DNA from: Psococerastis gibbosa
Taxonomy: Eukaryota > Arthropoda > Insecta > Psocodea > Psocidae
NCBI GenBank assembly: GCA_963971405.1
Contig: OZ020487.1
Span: 15,907,344-15,971,343, forward strand
DNA: 64,000 nt
Direction: 5' to 3'
Part shown: one piece after another, positions 21,799 through 34,766 of the stretch
Layout of the letters: the number at the start of each line of letters is the position of its first letter
Numbering within the stretch: the stretch's first letter is position 1
Translations under genes and position numbers: made by a program
Notes under the pieces: model-generated
Told to the model about the DNA's origin: nothing
Databases searched by the model: none
Seen by the model: only the letters and a program-made list of their open reading frames with translations

Positions 21799-24329
21799 TA
21801 AAGACAATTTACATAAATTATTTAAACATGCTCTTAAGAGCAACAACTTTCACAAAGTATGGCACTCCATTCAATTTGGTTGGCAATATGCGACCTGTAT
21901 AGAATAACGCGGAACACAATAACGTCAAACATATACCAACAAAATAAAAGTTAACTTTCTTCATTGTTGTGTCGTGGGGCGTTGGGGGTACAAATATTAA
22001 ATATTGCATCAAGAACGGTACCGACCCTGAGGTTTTTCATGCTTTGTTTAGTAAGTTTTAACGTCGCATAAACTTATTCGCTTTGGAAAGTTAATGTTTG
22101 CCGTAGCTGATTACTAAATGCAAAAAAGCTTGCATGAGGAAGAATATAGAGGAGGCAAACAGTATATGATAATTTTATGTAGGTACTTTCCAAATTACAT
22201 TTTTATTTTGCATACTTGCGGTTGCAGTCCACTTGCTCCACTTTTATTATTTGTAAAGTAACTTAGTTGAATCATTTATTCCTCTCCCCCCCCCCATTAC
22301 ACACTCGAATATTGTTCCAATATCCGATCGAATAAATATGGGTCTTTTAATATATTGGAAGGTGTAATGCCTAAATTCAGATTCAAATCGTATTCTTCAA
22401 CATAAACATTACAAATACATATTCTTCTATAGTGAGTGAATTTCTTCTGCTGGTAGATGGCAATTATAACACCGGTATTAAAATAGTTTAGATATGCCTA
22501 GGGGTAAGTTATTCTTTATACGCCAAGTTAAGCCTGCAAGTCATAATATCTTATATCAAAGTCAAATTGGATACCACACACGGTAACAGGTTCGACATGA
22601 TTTGAAAGCATTATAAGGCATGAAATCGCATTAAAAAAAAAACTACACACCACATATAACTAATCAATACACAGAACATACAATAAATACACCTATATAT
22701 ATCGGCATCACATTCATTGTACATATTTTCCAAGCTCCCCCTCGATCACAACCTCGCTATAATATTCATGTTATGGAAATTAACCCTGTTGAAGTATTTC
22801 CAAAGCTAATCACAACCTGCATGAATTATTCCAAGAGCAATATGATGGAAAGGGTGGAGGGGGTGGGGGGATGTGAGCGAGGGCTGACTAGGTTTCTTCA
22901 ATGGCCAAGTTTTGACACGAGGTTTCCTTATTAGCACCGAGGGGACCGTGGTGTTATGTTACCTCTGCGTCCAACTCGATACTAAGTTGGCTAACTAGAT
23001 GCAAAACCAAGATGGAAGACAACCTAGTCTCCCATAGTGCCACGGTTGGTGATATTCGGAAATCTAGATGCAATGTACACTGTGCAGTGTACCTTCACTG
23101 CACTAATTAATGGATGCGGGATGAGGTCGTGAGCTCAGTGGCTAGTTGACACATTTCTGGTCATTTTATGTACACATCAATTTAAGGGGCAACCGCGGGA
23201 CTTGTTCCCAAACTTGGTTAAGTCGAGCTAATGATAATAATGTCTTGAATGACTTTTAATGAACCTTGGCCCACTTATTGTGGCCTATTGGTCCCTTGTC
23301 CAATGCGAACGACCCCATGGATTTTCGACATTATTTCTATTGTTTTTGTGTTTAGTTTTGTCAACGTACCATATACTGCGGCTACAAGTGATAATGTTCA
23401 AGCGGAGACAAGCTTATCGTGGATGCAATGTATCAGGCGAAAGCATGACCATTGATTATACAGGGTGCCCCATACCATCCGTCCACCTACTTTTCCTCGA
23501 AAACGAATGACGTCAGAGGTCTGAATTTTTTTATCATTACAAAGTGGGGGTGACGCATTTCTCGAAATTAGTTTGGAATTTTTTGGAGACCTGGAAGGGG
23601 GGTTTTGGGGGGGGGGGTCCGTATGCTGTTTCTCGGAATAATCAAATGTAAAGGTATGCCAAATTGCACATCATTTGAAAGCTTATAAAGTGTTCATTCA
23701 TAATTTGCAAAAATTTTGATTGTATCCCTACAGATTCAGGCACAGGGAGTCTTTAAAAGTCAAACTTTGGGTACCTGTGAGCTGTTAGTGTGCTGAATGC
23801 TAAAAGTCAAAACCAGATTTTCTAATAAAGAAAAAATAGGAGTACTTGATGATTTTACCTTGGTGTACCTGAGTTTTTCATTTCAGGTACAGTAAACAGC
23901 TAAAGTTTGAGATTAAATTTCTCTAAAATATCAAATGACATCATATGGCATGTTGTACCTTAAATGAAAGCTTATTACAAGAGTTATCAAGTTAATTATA
24001 CAAATCGTACCTGAACCTGCGCCTGAACGTTATATGAACGTTATTAGAGTTATATTGTGTTTTCAATACTAGAGTATTCATACAAATACGAGTCGAGCTA
24101 ACTCCTACTAAATCGTGCAAACTCCTGTTCCAACGTCAATGGTAAGCGTGGCTGACCGTGCCCACGAGTCCTTCTATTCGGTGTGGGTTGATAGCGAGCC
24201 AATGGCTTGAAATTCATTCGGAAACAATGCCTAAAATATCCGGGGTTGTTGGCAGGACAGGGTTCACTACAAGCAGGCCTAAGTCCATAAAAAGGCTACC
24301 AATAATCAATAATCGTCTTCGGTGGCATG
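21799..24329. other. Intronic DNA, mostly anonymous
   Basis: C-run at about 22287 and G-run at about 23607. 'cagggtgccccataccatcc' at 23461 resembles a transposon terminus, but no partner end was found. A fragment near 23395-23450 is similar to family C. Confidence 0.35.
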
Positions 24330-24490
24330 TTGGTAGCGTGCTTGTACGAGACTCTACGCGCCATGTGATATCGGAGACGTGTCGTAATTCAGCACCGTAT
24401 ATATTTATTTATTTACTCATTGAGGCGACTGAAGAGGTCAATTGAATGCATTCATTAAATTGTTTGTATGCGATTAACCCTTTAAAAAAA
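24330..24490 (-). repeat. Dispersed repeat family B, minus copy
   Basis: Reverse complement of the 4548-4680 repeat: 'gaggcgactgaagaggtcaa', 'cattcattaaattgtttg' and 'gcgattaaccc'. Confidence 0.7.
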
Positions 24491-27110
24491 ATAAAAATAA
24501 TAATCTGGTCAGAGAAAAACCTTACGGGAGTAAAAAAAAAGTTTCCCTACATTTCGAGGTACATTTTGTGGCCGTCACTAACACCACAGTTTTGGAATAG
24601 TTCTGTAGAAAATAACGGGCACGCACTGCGAATGTCAGGTAGAAGGAATTCAAGACTGCGGCCAATTGGTGTCTGTGACTGCTACATAATGCACTTCAAA
24701 ATGTAGAGGAACATTTATCCTAACCAATGAGAAATTAGGCATATACTATCAATATTTCTTCAAAACATCTTCGAAGTAGCTGAGCTATGAGTAATGATCT
24801 CTGAGGCGAAGACCCGAAAATCCCTAATATGTACCTCCTCGTGGTGAAAGTGGAAGCGCGTAGTGGTGATTAAACAGATAGGATTTTTGAGCTTGAGAGT
24901 TTGAGCCGGAATAAGCGAAAAACATGGTTTTTTTTCTGTGCAGGACCCTCTTTGGTCCTGGGGTTGGGAAACTGAAAGTGGATGAACTTAATGAAGAGTC
25001 AACGGCATAAGGATGCAAGCGGCAACGGGAAGCCACTGCATTACAATTCTCTATTTATCTTCCATAGAAGAGGCATTTCAATAAGAAGAAGATGAAATTT
25101 TGCTATGGAAGATGGATTTTGATAAACAAATAATGAGGTTCATTTGTGACGTCATTTTGTAGATGGCAGCACCAGTTGCAATGATATCAAAGCGTTGATT
25201 TTTCCATAAGCCTCAGTAATATTTTAAAATTATTTTATTTATGCATTATTTTAAAGTGATATTTTTCTATAAATCATAAATTATATGCAGCGAAATAAGG
25301 TCCAGGCATAATAAAAATATTATGGATATCGGTTTGTAGTCAGCGAACCTAGTGAACAAAACTGTCCCTACAGAACCTCAGTATAAACGGACTCTGCGTA
25401 ATTGTCTCCGAACACTATCGTTTCTATAAGTTTGTTGAGATGGGACCAATGTTGCATTTTAAAGTTTCCCCATCTTCGTGGTGCAATAGAAAGCGGGAGA
25501 AGACAAAATTGCATGAAATTGGGGACCATTTGAGCGCGGATACGAATATAAAAATAGGTGATGGTGCTGGAAAATTGGGTGCCCCGATCTGATTTAGCAC
25601 CCAACTGTAAACATTTACGGTCAGGTTTACGGCCCTTAATCGCATTTAAGCTGCTTGGGTCGAACGTTGCAGAGAACTTCAATTTTCCGGTATTTTTTGT
25701 TACTCTTTCCTCTTCCAACTGAAATTGTACAGGATTCAGTATGGAACTGGTACAGTAGCGTCAATTCCTGGCCATTCAATGAAAAAAAAATAAAAATTAA
25801 TAAGCCGTATATGAATACAGTGCGAAACTGTCGTCTTACGTTTCTACTGTTGATAAATAAATGTACAGTTTGAAATAGTGGAGGCCAAAAAAATTCGTCC
25901 ATTGTTAAAATATTTTTATAGCTTTCTTGCCTTTCCATTTTGTTTTCTTTCCATTTTTCAATGGTGGTGGATTAAGTTTTAAAAATTGTTGGTATGAGAA
26001 AATGTTCTGTTTATCCCCGAATTCGTTGTAGCCTACTTAATTGGTTTCTGAAGTCCTTGTTGTTATTATACTTTTCTCCGTTGCATTATATTTAATAGTA
26101 AAATAATAATAAATAATTATTAATAATAGTAATTAATCATAATAATCACTTCACTTCACTCAATAGTGATCTTTGAGCAGAATATAATTTTAATTAATAT
26201 TATTAAATATATTAAAACATTATGTCTTCATTTCTCAGTTGCCTATAATTCTGCGTTTTTCCCCACACGTATATGCTTAATTAAATAAATTAATAAGTAG
26301 TTATTCTTGATTATAACATATTATTTGTAAAGTTTTCTTATCTGCAATATGCCTAGAAGTTTGTATTTTTCGTTTATAGGCCCTTCTTTTAATTTTTTTG
26401 TTTAACTTCTTAGATTTGCATTTTTTATAGTTTTGTGAAATAGCTAAACTTATTAGGCCTACTATCCTTCCACCAAGGTTGAAGTTTTTAGAATATTCTA
26501 TTATATTGAATAGTAAACAATTCTTAGAGTTTTCAGTGGAAGGCAATATTTCAAAATAATATTTCAGTATAATAATTGAGTAGCCTATAATAATAATATT
26601 ACATATTATGTACGGTAACTTAGACAATAACGGCAAATTAATATACTTTATTATATCCCATACAAAAAAAAACACTCAAACGTCACAGTACGGTAAACTT
26701 TCAGCAAGCTGTACCGTAGGCTAAACCAAGTGAAAAAATATAACATTACTAGTAAATCAAAATCCACTGTTGGAACACAGCAGAAAGCTATTTAGTTCAC
26801 TTTCCCACAAGAATGACTTTACAAAAACTCCAATATAATACAGAATAGGATTGAACATCAAATTTGATACAGAATATAAAGGAAAGAATGTTAGGAATGA
26901 TAAAGTGAAAAGAAATAGGTGATGAAATGCCTTGTATTTCAGAGGTAAAGCTGTTCCGTCACGCAAAGGGATAGTAATATTGCGACTGGCTGTCTTGTAG
27001 GGGCGTTACCTTATGTCAGAATATAGTTTGAAAAGACCTGCAGGACTATCACAATACCAATAACGTATCCGGGAATAAGGGTAAATTATAACAAATAAAC
27101 GAATGAATAC
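24491..27110. other. AT-rich intronic DNA, no gene seen
   Basis: 24540-24720 contains 'tgtggccgtcactaacacca' and 'aaaatgtagaggaaca', shared with 40.6-40.9 kb. Several open frames at 25368-26966 are AT-driven and show no domain. Confidence 0.35.
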
Positions 27111-27304
27111 GGACTACTCTCGGACTTTCACCAGAAAGGTTGTTGATGGCTCGAGTCCCACACATGCTACATTTTCTGGCCATGCTTCGGAGAGCATGTA
27201 AAGCAGACGGTCCAGGGCCTTCCTAGTTGAGTGTAAGAGAGGGCTCCTAACTCCACTAGGTAGGTTTAGTAATAAAACAAAAAGTCATTGTTTATTTATT
27301 TATG
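27111..27304 (+). repeat. tRNA-Glu-derived SINE
   Basis: Head with gactttcaccagaaagg and gctcgagtccca, body with ggccatgcttcgg and gtgtaagagagggctc, and a tail of aaacaaaaagtcattg plus (TTTA)n. Confidence 0.8.
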
Positions 27305-27938
27305 AATGTAAATGGACTAAGATCAAATTAAAAATTAAAATCACAAATATTTTGCCAATTGCTCATTGTTGCATTTTCTAGACACAGGTGGAACATTTTT
27401 TATATATTTTTTTTTTTGCTACGGAGTGGTTTAGTTTTAATTCTGTATGTAAATATTTCAAACAATTCCCCGGGTGAGTTACGATATTTTTTTTCCCTAT
27501 GGCAACAAAAAAAAACTGTGGACGTGAGTAATGAAGAGACCGCGGGATCTGTTGCAAATTTATTTAGTGCTGGTTGAATTTTTTGTGTTGGTAATAAATT
27601 GAAATTGAATTGAAAAAAAAGTTTAGCTTGAACTTATCCAAATAATTTCATTTCAAACTTGATGTGTGTTACCAACCCCACTGAGCTGAGTAACATACGC
27701 ATGTGTCAGGGCAGGAAAAACAGTTTGTAAGTTAATTGTACAGTATGTGCCAATATTAATGCTAATGTTAAGGAAAAGGGTACAATTTTTGTTGTAAACA
27801 ATTAGTTATCGGTCTAGAGCCACAAACCTTTTGAAGATTTCCTGAAAAATAAAAGCTTTCGCAGTTAATTTGCATTTTTCACCTGAAATATAATTAGGCC
27901 TACTGTAAAAAAAACACGAGAAAGTGATGTATTTCAAT

Positions 27939-28750
27939 GCAGTCAGCGCTTGGAGGAAGCACTTATTGACTATGACAGTCAAAAGACTATTCTTATATGT
28001 TCGAGGCCGTGATGCATTTTAATTGTTTTATACCTTTTAGAATAGTATTAGTCGGCGGGGTAAGCAGTCAACGCTTGGAGGAAGCACTTATTGATTATGA
28101 CAGTCAAAAGACTATTCTTATATGTTCGAGGCCGTGATGGGTTTTAATGGTTTTATACCTTTTAGAATAGTAGTAGTCGGCGGGGTAAGCAGTCAGCGCT
28201 TGGAGCTTATTGATTATGACAGTCAAAAGACTATTCTTATATGTTTCAGGCAGTGAGGCATTTTAATGGTTTTATACCTTTTAGAATAGTAGTAGGCCGC
28301 GGGGTAAGCAGTCAGCGCTTGGAGAAAGAACTTATTGATTATGACAGTCAAAAGACTATTCTTACATGTTTGTGGCGGTTTTATACCTTTGTGGTGGTTT
28401 TATACCTTTTAGAATAGTAGTAGTCGGCGGGGTAAGCAGTCAGCGCTTGGAGGAAGCACTTATTGATTATGACAGTCAAAAGACTATTCTTATATGTTCG
28501 AGGCCGTGATGGGTTTTAATGGTTTTATACCTTTTAGAATAGTAGTAGTCGGCGGGGTAAGCAGTCAGCGCTTGGAGCTTATTGATTATGACAGTCAAAA
28601 GACTATTCTTATATGTTTCAGGCAGTGAGGCATTTTAATGGTTTTATACCTTTTAGAATAGTAGTAGGCCGCGGGGTAAGCAGTCAGCGCTTGGAGAAAG
28701 AACTTATTGATTATGACAGTCAAAAGACTATTCTTACATGTTTGTGGCGG
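27939..28750 (+). repeat. Tandem array of about 125-bp units with 372-bp higher-order repeat
   Basis: Units start with gcagtcagcgcttgg at about 27939, 28064, 28189, 28308, 28436, 28561 and 28680. Spacings are 125, 125, 119, 128, 125 and 119. Units 2-3-4 and 5-6-7 are nearly identical in order, including a 6-base deletion in units 3 and 6 and the variant 'aggccgcgg', so a three-unit block of 372 bp was duplicated. The spacing and long units are not CRISPR-like. Confidence 0.9.
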
Positions 28751-29470
28751 TGGTTCCATGAATCAATAAATTAATTAATATCGTCAACAAGTCTGGCAAA
28801 AAAATTAGGAACACTTCGCCGTAATAACCCAAAATTAAAATATGGAATAGGAAAAAATAATGAGGATGGGTGGAGGAAATTTTCAGAATTAGGTACACCC
28901 ATAGAAATAAATTAACTGGAACGGCAAGAGCTATAATATCCCTCCCGTTAACCATAAGCCAACTATCAGAGATAACTATCAATGTAAAAAATATCGAAGT
29001 CTTACAAATTGCAGCACAGCAGAACGGACACATGGTCAAAGCTCTGTCCTTAGCTTGTGCTGGCTATTCACTCAGCGACATTGCACACTTATCTTGTGCA
29101 GGTCCACTTTCCTGCTATATTAATAACGGGCTACACTTCTTCAGCTCCGGGATGAGTACACCCGATTCACATTTTCCAATTTCCATTGAGGATAAGGGGT
29201 TCCAAGAACTCGGTGCTATGACTACCTATAGCCCAGAGGTAAGCTCTTCATTAGAAACCTTTCATAGGAACTTGATTCAAGCAGCTGATTAAAGTTGTGA
29301 TGATGTCGATAGATCCGGCACGGTACATTAATTACCCTCCAGGGATTAGCTCCTGCAATCAGCCGATCCTGATAGCCACACTCCGTCATTCTCATGTCTA
29401 TAACTACAAGCGTCGGAGCGTCCCAAGTCGCGGAGGTCCGCTTCTATTTCGTCCTTCCAGTAGCTTAGTC
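28738..29470 (+). pseudogene. Unrecognised coding-like region, broken in several frames
   Basis: The longest frame (28870-29292, 140 codons, no ATG at its start) has protein-like composition, with stretches TISQLSEITINVKNIEVLQI, AAQQNGHMVKALSLACAGYS and SSSLETFHRNLIQAAD. Just upstream, a different frame (about 28817-28913) reads NNPKLKYGIGKNNEDGWRKF before a stop. A further frame continues at 29297 with DPARYINYPPGISSC. The run of plausible peptide in successive frames suggests an old gene or inserted element with indels. I do not recognise the family. An endogenous viral or transposon protein is possible, but I see no diagnostic motif. The region ends at a hAT MITE insertion. Confidence 0.4.
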
Positions 29471-29918
29471 AGTGGCGGCTCGCCACTAGAGGCAACTGAG
29501 ACAGTGCCTCACCTAATTTTCCAAATAATTCGACTTAAAAAGTGTATTTTGAATTAGGAAATGTAGGCTATTTAAATTCTAGAAGAGACAATTAAAACTT
29601 AAAAATACAGCGAAAATGAACCATGAGCTGAACTAACTCCAAAAATTCACAACAACTAGCTATAACGATGTAGAGGCACCATTTCCGACTGCCTCTCCAT
29701 TGCTAGAAGACAGGCGCGAAATCGAGCTGTAAAAAGCTCAGTGTGAAGATACATACTCAAAACACTCGCTGCACTCAGTTCAATGATGAGCCGATGAGAC
29801 ACGCGCTAGTTCCTGCCTCTAAACGAGTTTAACACACGCAGCTCTGCCAATTTTTATTTTTTTATTTTATTTTTGTATGATGTGCCTCACCAATTTATAT
29901 CCCCACGAGCCGCCACTG
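29470..29918. mobile_element. hAT-type MITE with 8-bp target duplication
   Basis: Ends CAGTGGCGGCTCG and (cgagccgccactg), with perfect 8-base duplications AGCTTAGT at 29462-29469 and 29919-29926. It is 449 bases long without transposase. CAGTGGCGG-type ends with 8-bp duplications are classic hAT. Confidence 0.9.
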
Positions 29919-29926
29919 AGCTTAGT

Positions 29927-31145
29927 AGTTTTCATGCTTGCTTTGTACATTTTGTTAGGCATGCGGTCATTTGAAATTCTTGTAGACAGAACGTCTTTAT
30001 GCTGATTTCAGCCACCCACTGACTGATGGAGTTCTTTTGAAGCCACCCTCTCGTCCCGTTCGGAGGGCTTAGAAAGTTTAGAATAGAATTAGAAATTTTC
30101 AAAGAAAAGTATTGTAAAATTACAGCAATAAAAAGGGAGAAATACTTTAAAAATCTAGGCGCGGAAAAGTGGGTTTTACACATTTTAAAAACTGTATTTC
30201 TTCGGGGGTCACCTGGCAAAAACTTTACACCTATAGGGGGACTTAAATAAACTAAGTACAATCCAATACACACAAACAGTACAGTACGTCTATTCTTCTT
30301 GACATAGTAATGTATAGTTCAGAACGCGTTCTAAATTAAAATTAATAATAAAGTAACACATCTAAACAAAATGAAACGGGTTCTAAGAGAATACTAAGGG
30401 CAATTTCATAACTTTCGTGGAGACAAAAAGGATGAATAGAAATTATGCTGTTTGAGAAAAGAAACACAAACATAGGAAACATAATATAGCGAAAACAAAG
30501 CCAAAAGTGTAGTTTCATTTTATGTTTTCCCGAGGCTTCTAATATTTTTTCATGAGGTAAGTCGAAGGCATCAAAGGAAATGTCTATTTTATGGAAATTC
30601 ATCATTGGGGCGAAAGTAAAAAATGCGATAAAATTCATTCATTTTAGGCCCTTACGACTTTTTCTGCGTCTCTAGGGTTAGTGGAGTGATTTCATTTAGT
30701 ACGGAATGTAGAAAAATGAGGGTCTGATTCTGAGAATAAAATAAATTGGTCACAGTCACAGCGCAATAAGCAGCAGCAGAGTTCATTATTAACTAATTTT
30801 ATACAATTTCATACAATTCCAAAAAAAAAACACATTCTACGAAGCGGGAAAAAGCAACGGGCCTAGCACCAATGTAAACGAATAACTTATTTGGGTATAA
30901 GTGTACAATATCTTAAATACACCCAACATGTAAATTGACTTACAGGAATTAAAGCGAATTATAAATTAAAACCAAAAATATTTTGTCAACTGAGATTAAT
31001 TGCTGTTAATTGTTGCATATGCTAGAGGTAGGTTGAACATAATTTTTGGACTTGATTAATTGGATCCAACAAGACAAAACAGTTTAATGCCATCTTCTTA
31101 GGAGCTGGTTAGTTTTAATTCCGTATTTAAATGGTTTAATTTTGA
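29927..31145. other. Intronic DNA, no gene seen
   Basis: After the hAT MITE the interrupted frame continues for about 25 codons and stops. The rest, including minus-strand frames at 29932-30273 and 30342-30638, shows no recognisable domain. Confidence 0.35.
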
Positions 31146-31205
31146 ATCATTGACATTGACTTTTTTGTTGTTCTATTACTAAGTCAACCTAGCGGAGTTA
31201 GGGCG
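31146..31205 (-). repeat. SINE tail fragment
   Basis: It matches only the 3' end of the SINE family (ttgttctattactaagtcaacctagcggagtta, minus strand). Confidence 0.6.
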
Positions 31206-31289
31206 TTGCTGGTGGTACGGCAACATATAATTGTATAGACTTTCATGTATTAGAAGTATAGAAGTATTTAAAGTCTACACAGAGCCACT

Positions 31290-31445
31290 GAGGATATTGA
31301 CGAAATGTTTAGAAGAGGTCAATCGGATACATTCATTAAATTGTTTGTATGCGATTAACCTTTTTATATAAAAAAATAATAAAATAAAAAATAAAAATAA
31401 AAAGATCGACCACGGCCTATCAGCCTGATTCTACGGCTTTATAAA
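31290..31445 (-). repeat. Family B copy with empty pogo site
   Basis: The reverse complement of this segment reads ...ggccgtggtcgatcttt, a T-rich linker ending ttttttatataaaaagg, then ttaatcgcatacaaac. It is the uninterrupted version of the sequence that flanks the pogo element at 34766/37471. Confidence 0.65.
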
Positions 31446-31628
31446 ATATTATGAAGATCTACTGTCGTTTATTTTTAATCAACATTTGCTGTTGTAGTAT
31501 GGGTATCGTTTATTTATTGGAACCAACCAAAGCAATGCAATGGAAAAAGAACAGAATCTTCATTATTTTTTAAAATGTGTTCATACAGAATTTAAGGTAG
31601 CTATAGTATACTGCTTACGAACAGTCTA

Positions 31629-32262
31629 GTTGCTTTCTAATTTATACGTAGGCTAGTATAAGGAAAGCTTTGTGATGGTCGAAATTTCCTATTCCGAGAT
31701 TTCAACGGAATTACACGTTTTGAGGTCCCAGGAACCCAAAAAAGTGGTTTTTACGAAATGCCTGTCTGTCGCTCTGTCTGTCTGTATGTATGTATGTCTG
31801 TCTGTTCATCTATTTCCGGACAAACTACTCGACCGATTTTGATGAAATTTTGCATATAGGTTCACAAAAATTATGCCTCGAGACCGCTTTTTTTTGACTA
31901 ACTTAATTTGGGGGTTTTATTCTCAAAAAAACTCCAAAAAACGTCTAAAATAATTAGTTCTCAAAAACGGCTCCAACAATTTCTTTTAAATTCACGTATA
32001 TTGTAGTCGTTATTAATGTTAACAAAACGCGCGGTGGGTCGCTTGCCCCTTGATAGTTTTCTTCTGGGGGTAAAAAATTAAAATAGCTAAATTTTAATAA
32101 AAAATGACTAAAAAATATTTTTTCTGCGAAATCTTTCTATCAATGATTTTTACCTTCAGGCATTTTTTAGGTGTTAAATTGAGTAACGAAACCGGACAGG
32201 TTGCTTTCCCAAAAAACTATTTGATTTGTGCAAAAGAAATGTTTTTGAAAAAATGATAATTC
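31629..32262 (-). repeat. Dispersed repeat family A, near full-length minus copy
   Basis: It matches the window-start copy from 'tttgcacaaatcaaatag' to 'ggaaagctttgtgatggtcg' reverse complemented, with a (TCTG/TATG)n segment near 31762-31804. Confidence 0.85.
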
Positions 32263-33170
32263 CCGCTCAAATGCATTGCGAGCGCTGCCATTATTGCTGT
32301 CTGGTTATGTAATGTAATGTCGGAACTATCTAGAATTTACTTCACCTCCAGTGAAGTCAGGTGGACACCCCCCCCCCCCCCCCGAGATGTCCGAAGTTTA
32401 ACTATAGGAAAATTATTTACCATGAAAGTACTCATTTTGTCTATCTACTAATTGATAAATTGGAAAACATGTTCGAGTAAACTCGGACCGGTTCTTTTAG
32501 ATAAATCTATAAGAAATGCCCTTTGGATCTGAAGTTGGGTTTCCCAAACTCAAAAGTACCTTTGCAAATTGCCTGTTTTAGAACAAAAAAATATGGTTCG
32601 TTTTGCAATAAAATCAAACCACCTAACTACTTTTTTTTTAACAGTGAGATTGAACCATCTTTATTAAATAACTAAAAACATTTTGAAAATTGAAACACTT
32701 CATATAACTTCCATTGAAGTGAATGAGAAAGAGATGATTTGTTTGTGGCCGAGGTCAGAGAAGTAAAAAATGACTCACCTTTCATGACCAGTCCATTAGT
32801 GTATATGAAGGAAAGACTTTGTAACAGAGTTTTTTATTCTAATTGAAAGCTTACCTGTAAAAGAGGAGGTGGATTTTTGGTTTAGAATACATAGACATAT
32901 ACACATATTACATTACAAAACACATATTGAATGGAGCCACTTAACTAAAAGGTTCTGGTACTTCTACTTTTTGGAACATTCTGACAGTGCTATGTACTTC
33001 TCTTTTGATGCGCGTGTCTAGAGATTATATAAAAGAACTCGATTAGAGTGCGAAAGTAAGAAAATATTCAACGCGTTTCTAACTCTTTTATATCCCATAT
33101 TTTAATTTTTACAATTTTATGATTTTTATTTTTATTTTATTTTATTATTTTTTGTTTTAAAGGGTGGGTC
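32263..33170. other. Intronic DNA, no gene seen
   Basis: Notable only for a C-run at about 32370-32383. Confidence 0.3.
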
Positions 33171-33179
33171 CCTGTTGGG

Positions 33180-34330
33180 AATTTGCGCTAGGAAATTGGA
33201 AATGTTTACCGATTATTTAGTGGTAGAGAGTTATCCGTTCTGTTGTGTAAGTAGTGGGGGGGGGGGGGGGGAGATGGTTAAATGTTGGAGAAGAGGCCGG
33301 TGGCTCTTAGGAATTGTGTGATATTATTTGTGGCTGTTATTTTGTTTCCTAGAGCATTGGAGACGGAGGAGGGCGCTCTTAGGACGGAGGCTCGTACCTA
33401 ACCAACCGAGTAGGTTGGGCAATGGAGAAGAAGGTGAGCTATTGTGAGGGCCACTCCGCACCTTGTGCATAGGGGGGGGGGGCGCCTCATTTTTCATTAG
33501 ATTTTTGTGAGTGAGGTCTGTATGCACTATTCCAATTCGGGCCAATACAATTTCCTCCTTGCGGCTGATTCGATAGGACGTGTCCCATTCCGTTATGATG
33601 GGCTTAACTGCTCGCAATTTGTTTTGTACGTAAGCTGGCCCATTTCACATTTTCTGTTGCCATTTTTCCAAGATAGATTTGCGTAGGTAACTATTTACGT
33701 CACTTAGGAGCAGTGTGGGCCATGGGGCAGGCACTAGCGCGGCAGCTGTCTTTGCCGCTTTGTCGGCTTCCTCATTTCCTGGTATACCAGCATGAGACGG
33801 GACCCAATGGAAATGGATTTTTGGTAGGGGGCTATGATTTTCAGTAGTTGGTGGATTTATTGAACTAAGGGGCATTCCTTGCTGTAGGTAGGTCCTATTG
33901 CTTGCAGTGCGCTCTGGCTGTCTGAAAAAAGGACTACGTTTGGTATGGAGTGTAGGAGGATGAAATTTAGGCACTGAAGGATGGCGAATAGTTCAGCAGT
34001 AAATATAGAGTATATAGGCAAAAGCGGGAATAAGTGCGGCACTGTATCATGGATAAAGGCAGCACCCACACCAGTGTCTGACCTGGAGCCGTCTGTGTAA
34101 AAGTGGGACCAACTCGGTCGTGGGAACTGCAATGTTATATTACGGAATATCTTACGGTATATGAGGGTTGGAGTGTTGGCTTTACTTAATATTTGGAGAC
34201 CAAAGGAAGGGACGGGTGGATTGTAAAACCATGGCGGTATAGGCGAGCTGTGAATCGGACTAACATTCAGGTCGGAAAGGCGGAGTTCAAAATTTAAAAT
34301 TGAGTAGCGGTAATGCACTGGCTTTGATGA
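33180..34330 (-). pseudogene. Decayed LINE: RNase H and C-terminus of ORF2
   Basis: Three minus-strand frames in order (34318-33857, 33974-33645, 33617-33324) cover an RNase H domain and the ORF2 C-terminus. Motifs are SHFYTDGSRSDTGVGAAF (first D), FTAELFAILQCL (E), VVLFSDSQSALQAI (D), then in the next frame HWVPSHAGIPGNEEADKAAK (last D). A third frame has VLARIGIVHTDLTHKNLMKN, the segment before the terminal zinc finger. At least two frameshifts, one near a G-run at 33473-33481, disable it. An A/T-rich tail (about 33112-33165) marks the 3' end. It resembles the intact element at 51-56.6 kb but is a different, older copy. Confidence 0.85.
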
Positions 34331-34766
34331 GCGTGGACGGGCTCAAAATAAATTGTGAAATTTATCTGAGAAAATCGCCAAATGATTTTTATTATTCCTT
34401 GGATAATAAATCTTTTCTTTTTTCTTGTTAGATGAACCTCTGCCAAAAATGGGTTACCTTACATGTAGCAGCAATCGGCATAGCTTATAGAAGCACGTTG
34501 CTTCTTCTTCGTGGATATTTCTTTGGTGAAGCAGTAGAATCCGGGAAGATGGACCGTGGTTGCTGCTGAGCTTCCAAGATACAATCTTAGAAGTGTATAC
34601 CTTTACGCAGTTCCACTAACGATGTCGACCGCAGATATTGACGAAAGTCACGAAACGTTTGTAAGTACACTTTCAAAACGACCACGACCTATCATCCCGG
34701 ATTCTACTGTTCCATCACGTAACTCCAGCCTTTATATTTTTTTATTTTATTATTTTTTTTTTTTAT
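34331..34766 (+). repeat. Host repeat on the left of the pogo element
   Basis: Ends with 'cgaccacgacctatcatcc', 'cggattctactg' and a T-rich linker. Shared pieces occur at 31400-31445 (-) and 37950-38000 (+). The TA at 34764-34765 is the left target duplication of the transposon. Confidence 0.6.

Noticed and set aside
23461..23640. Transposon end 'cagggtgccccata'
   Set aside because: No inverted partner or target duplication was found nearby, so I do not call an element.
24158..24445. 95-codon ORF
   Set aside because: Its second half lies in dispersed family B on the opposite strand, so it is not coding.
26301..26675. 124-codon lysine- and isoleucine-rich ORF
   Set aside because: Composition follows the surrounding AT-rich DNA, and no motif is present.
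27939..28750. Regular repeats that could be read as a CRISPR array
   Set aside because: Units are 119-128 bases and repeat throughout, without short repeats alternating with unique spacers. The DNA is animal. It is a tandem satellite-like array.
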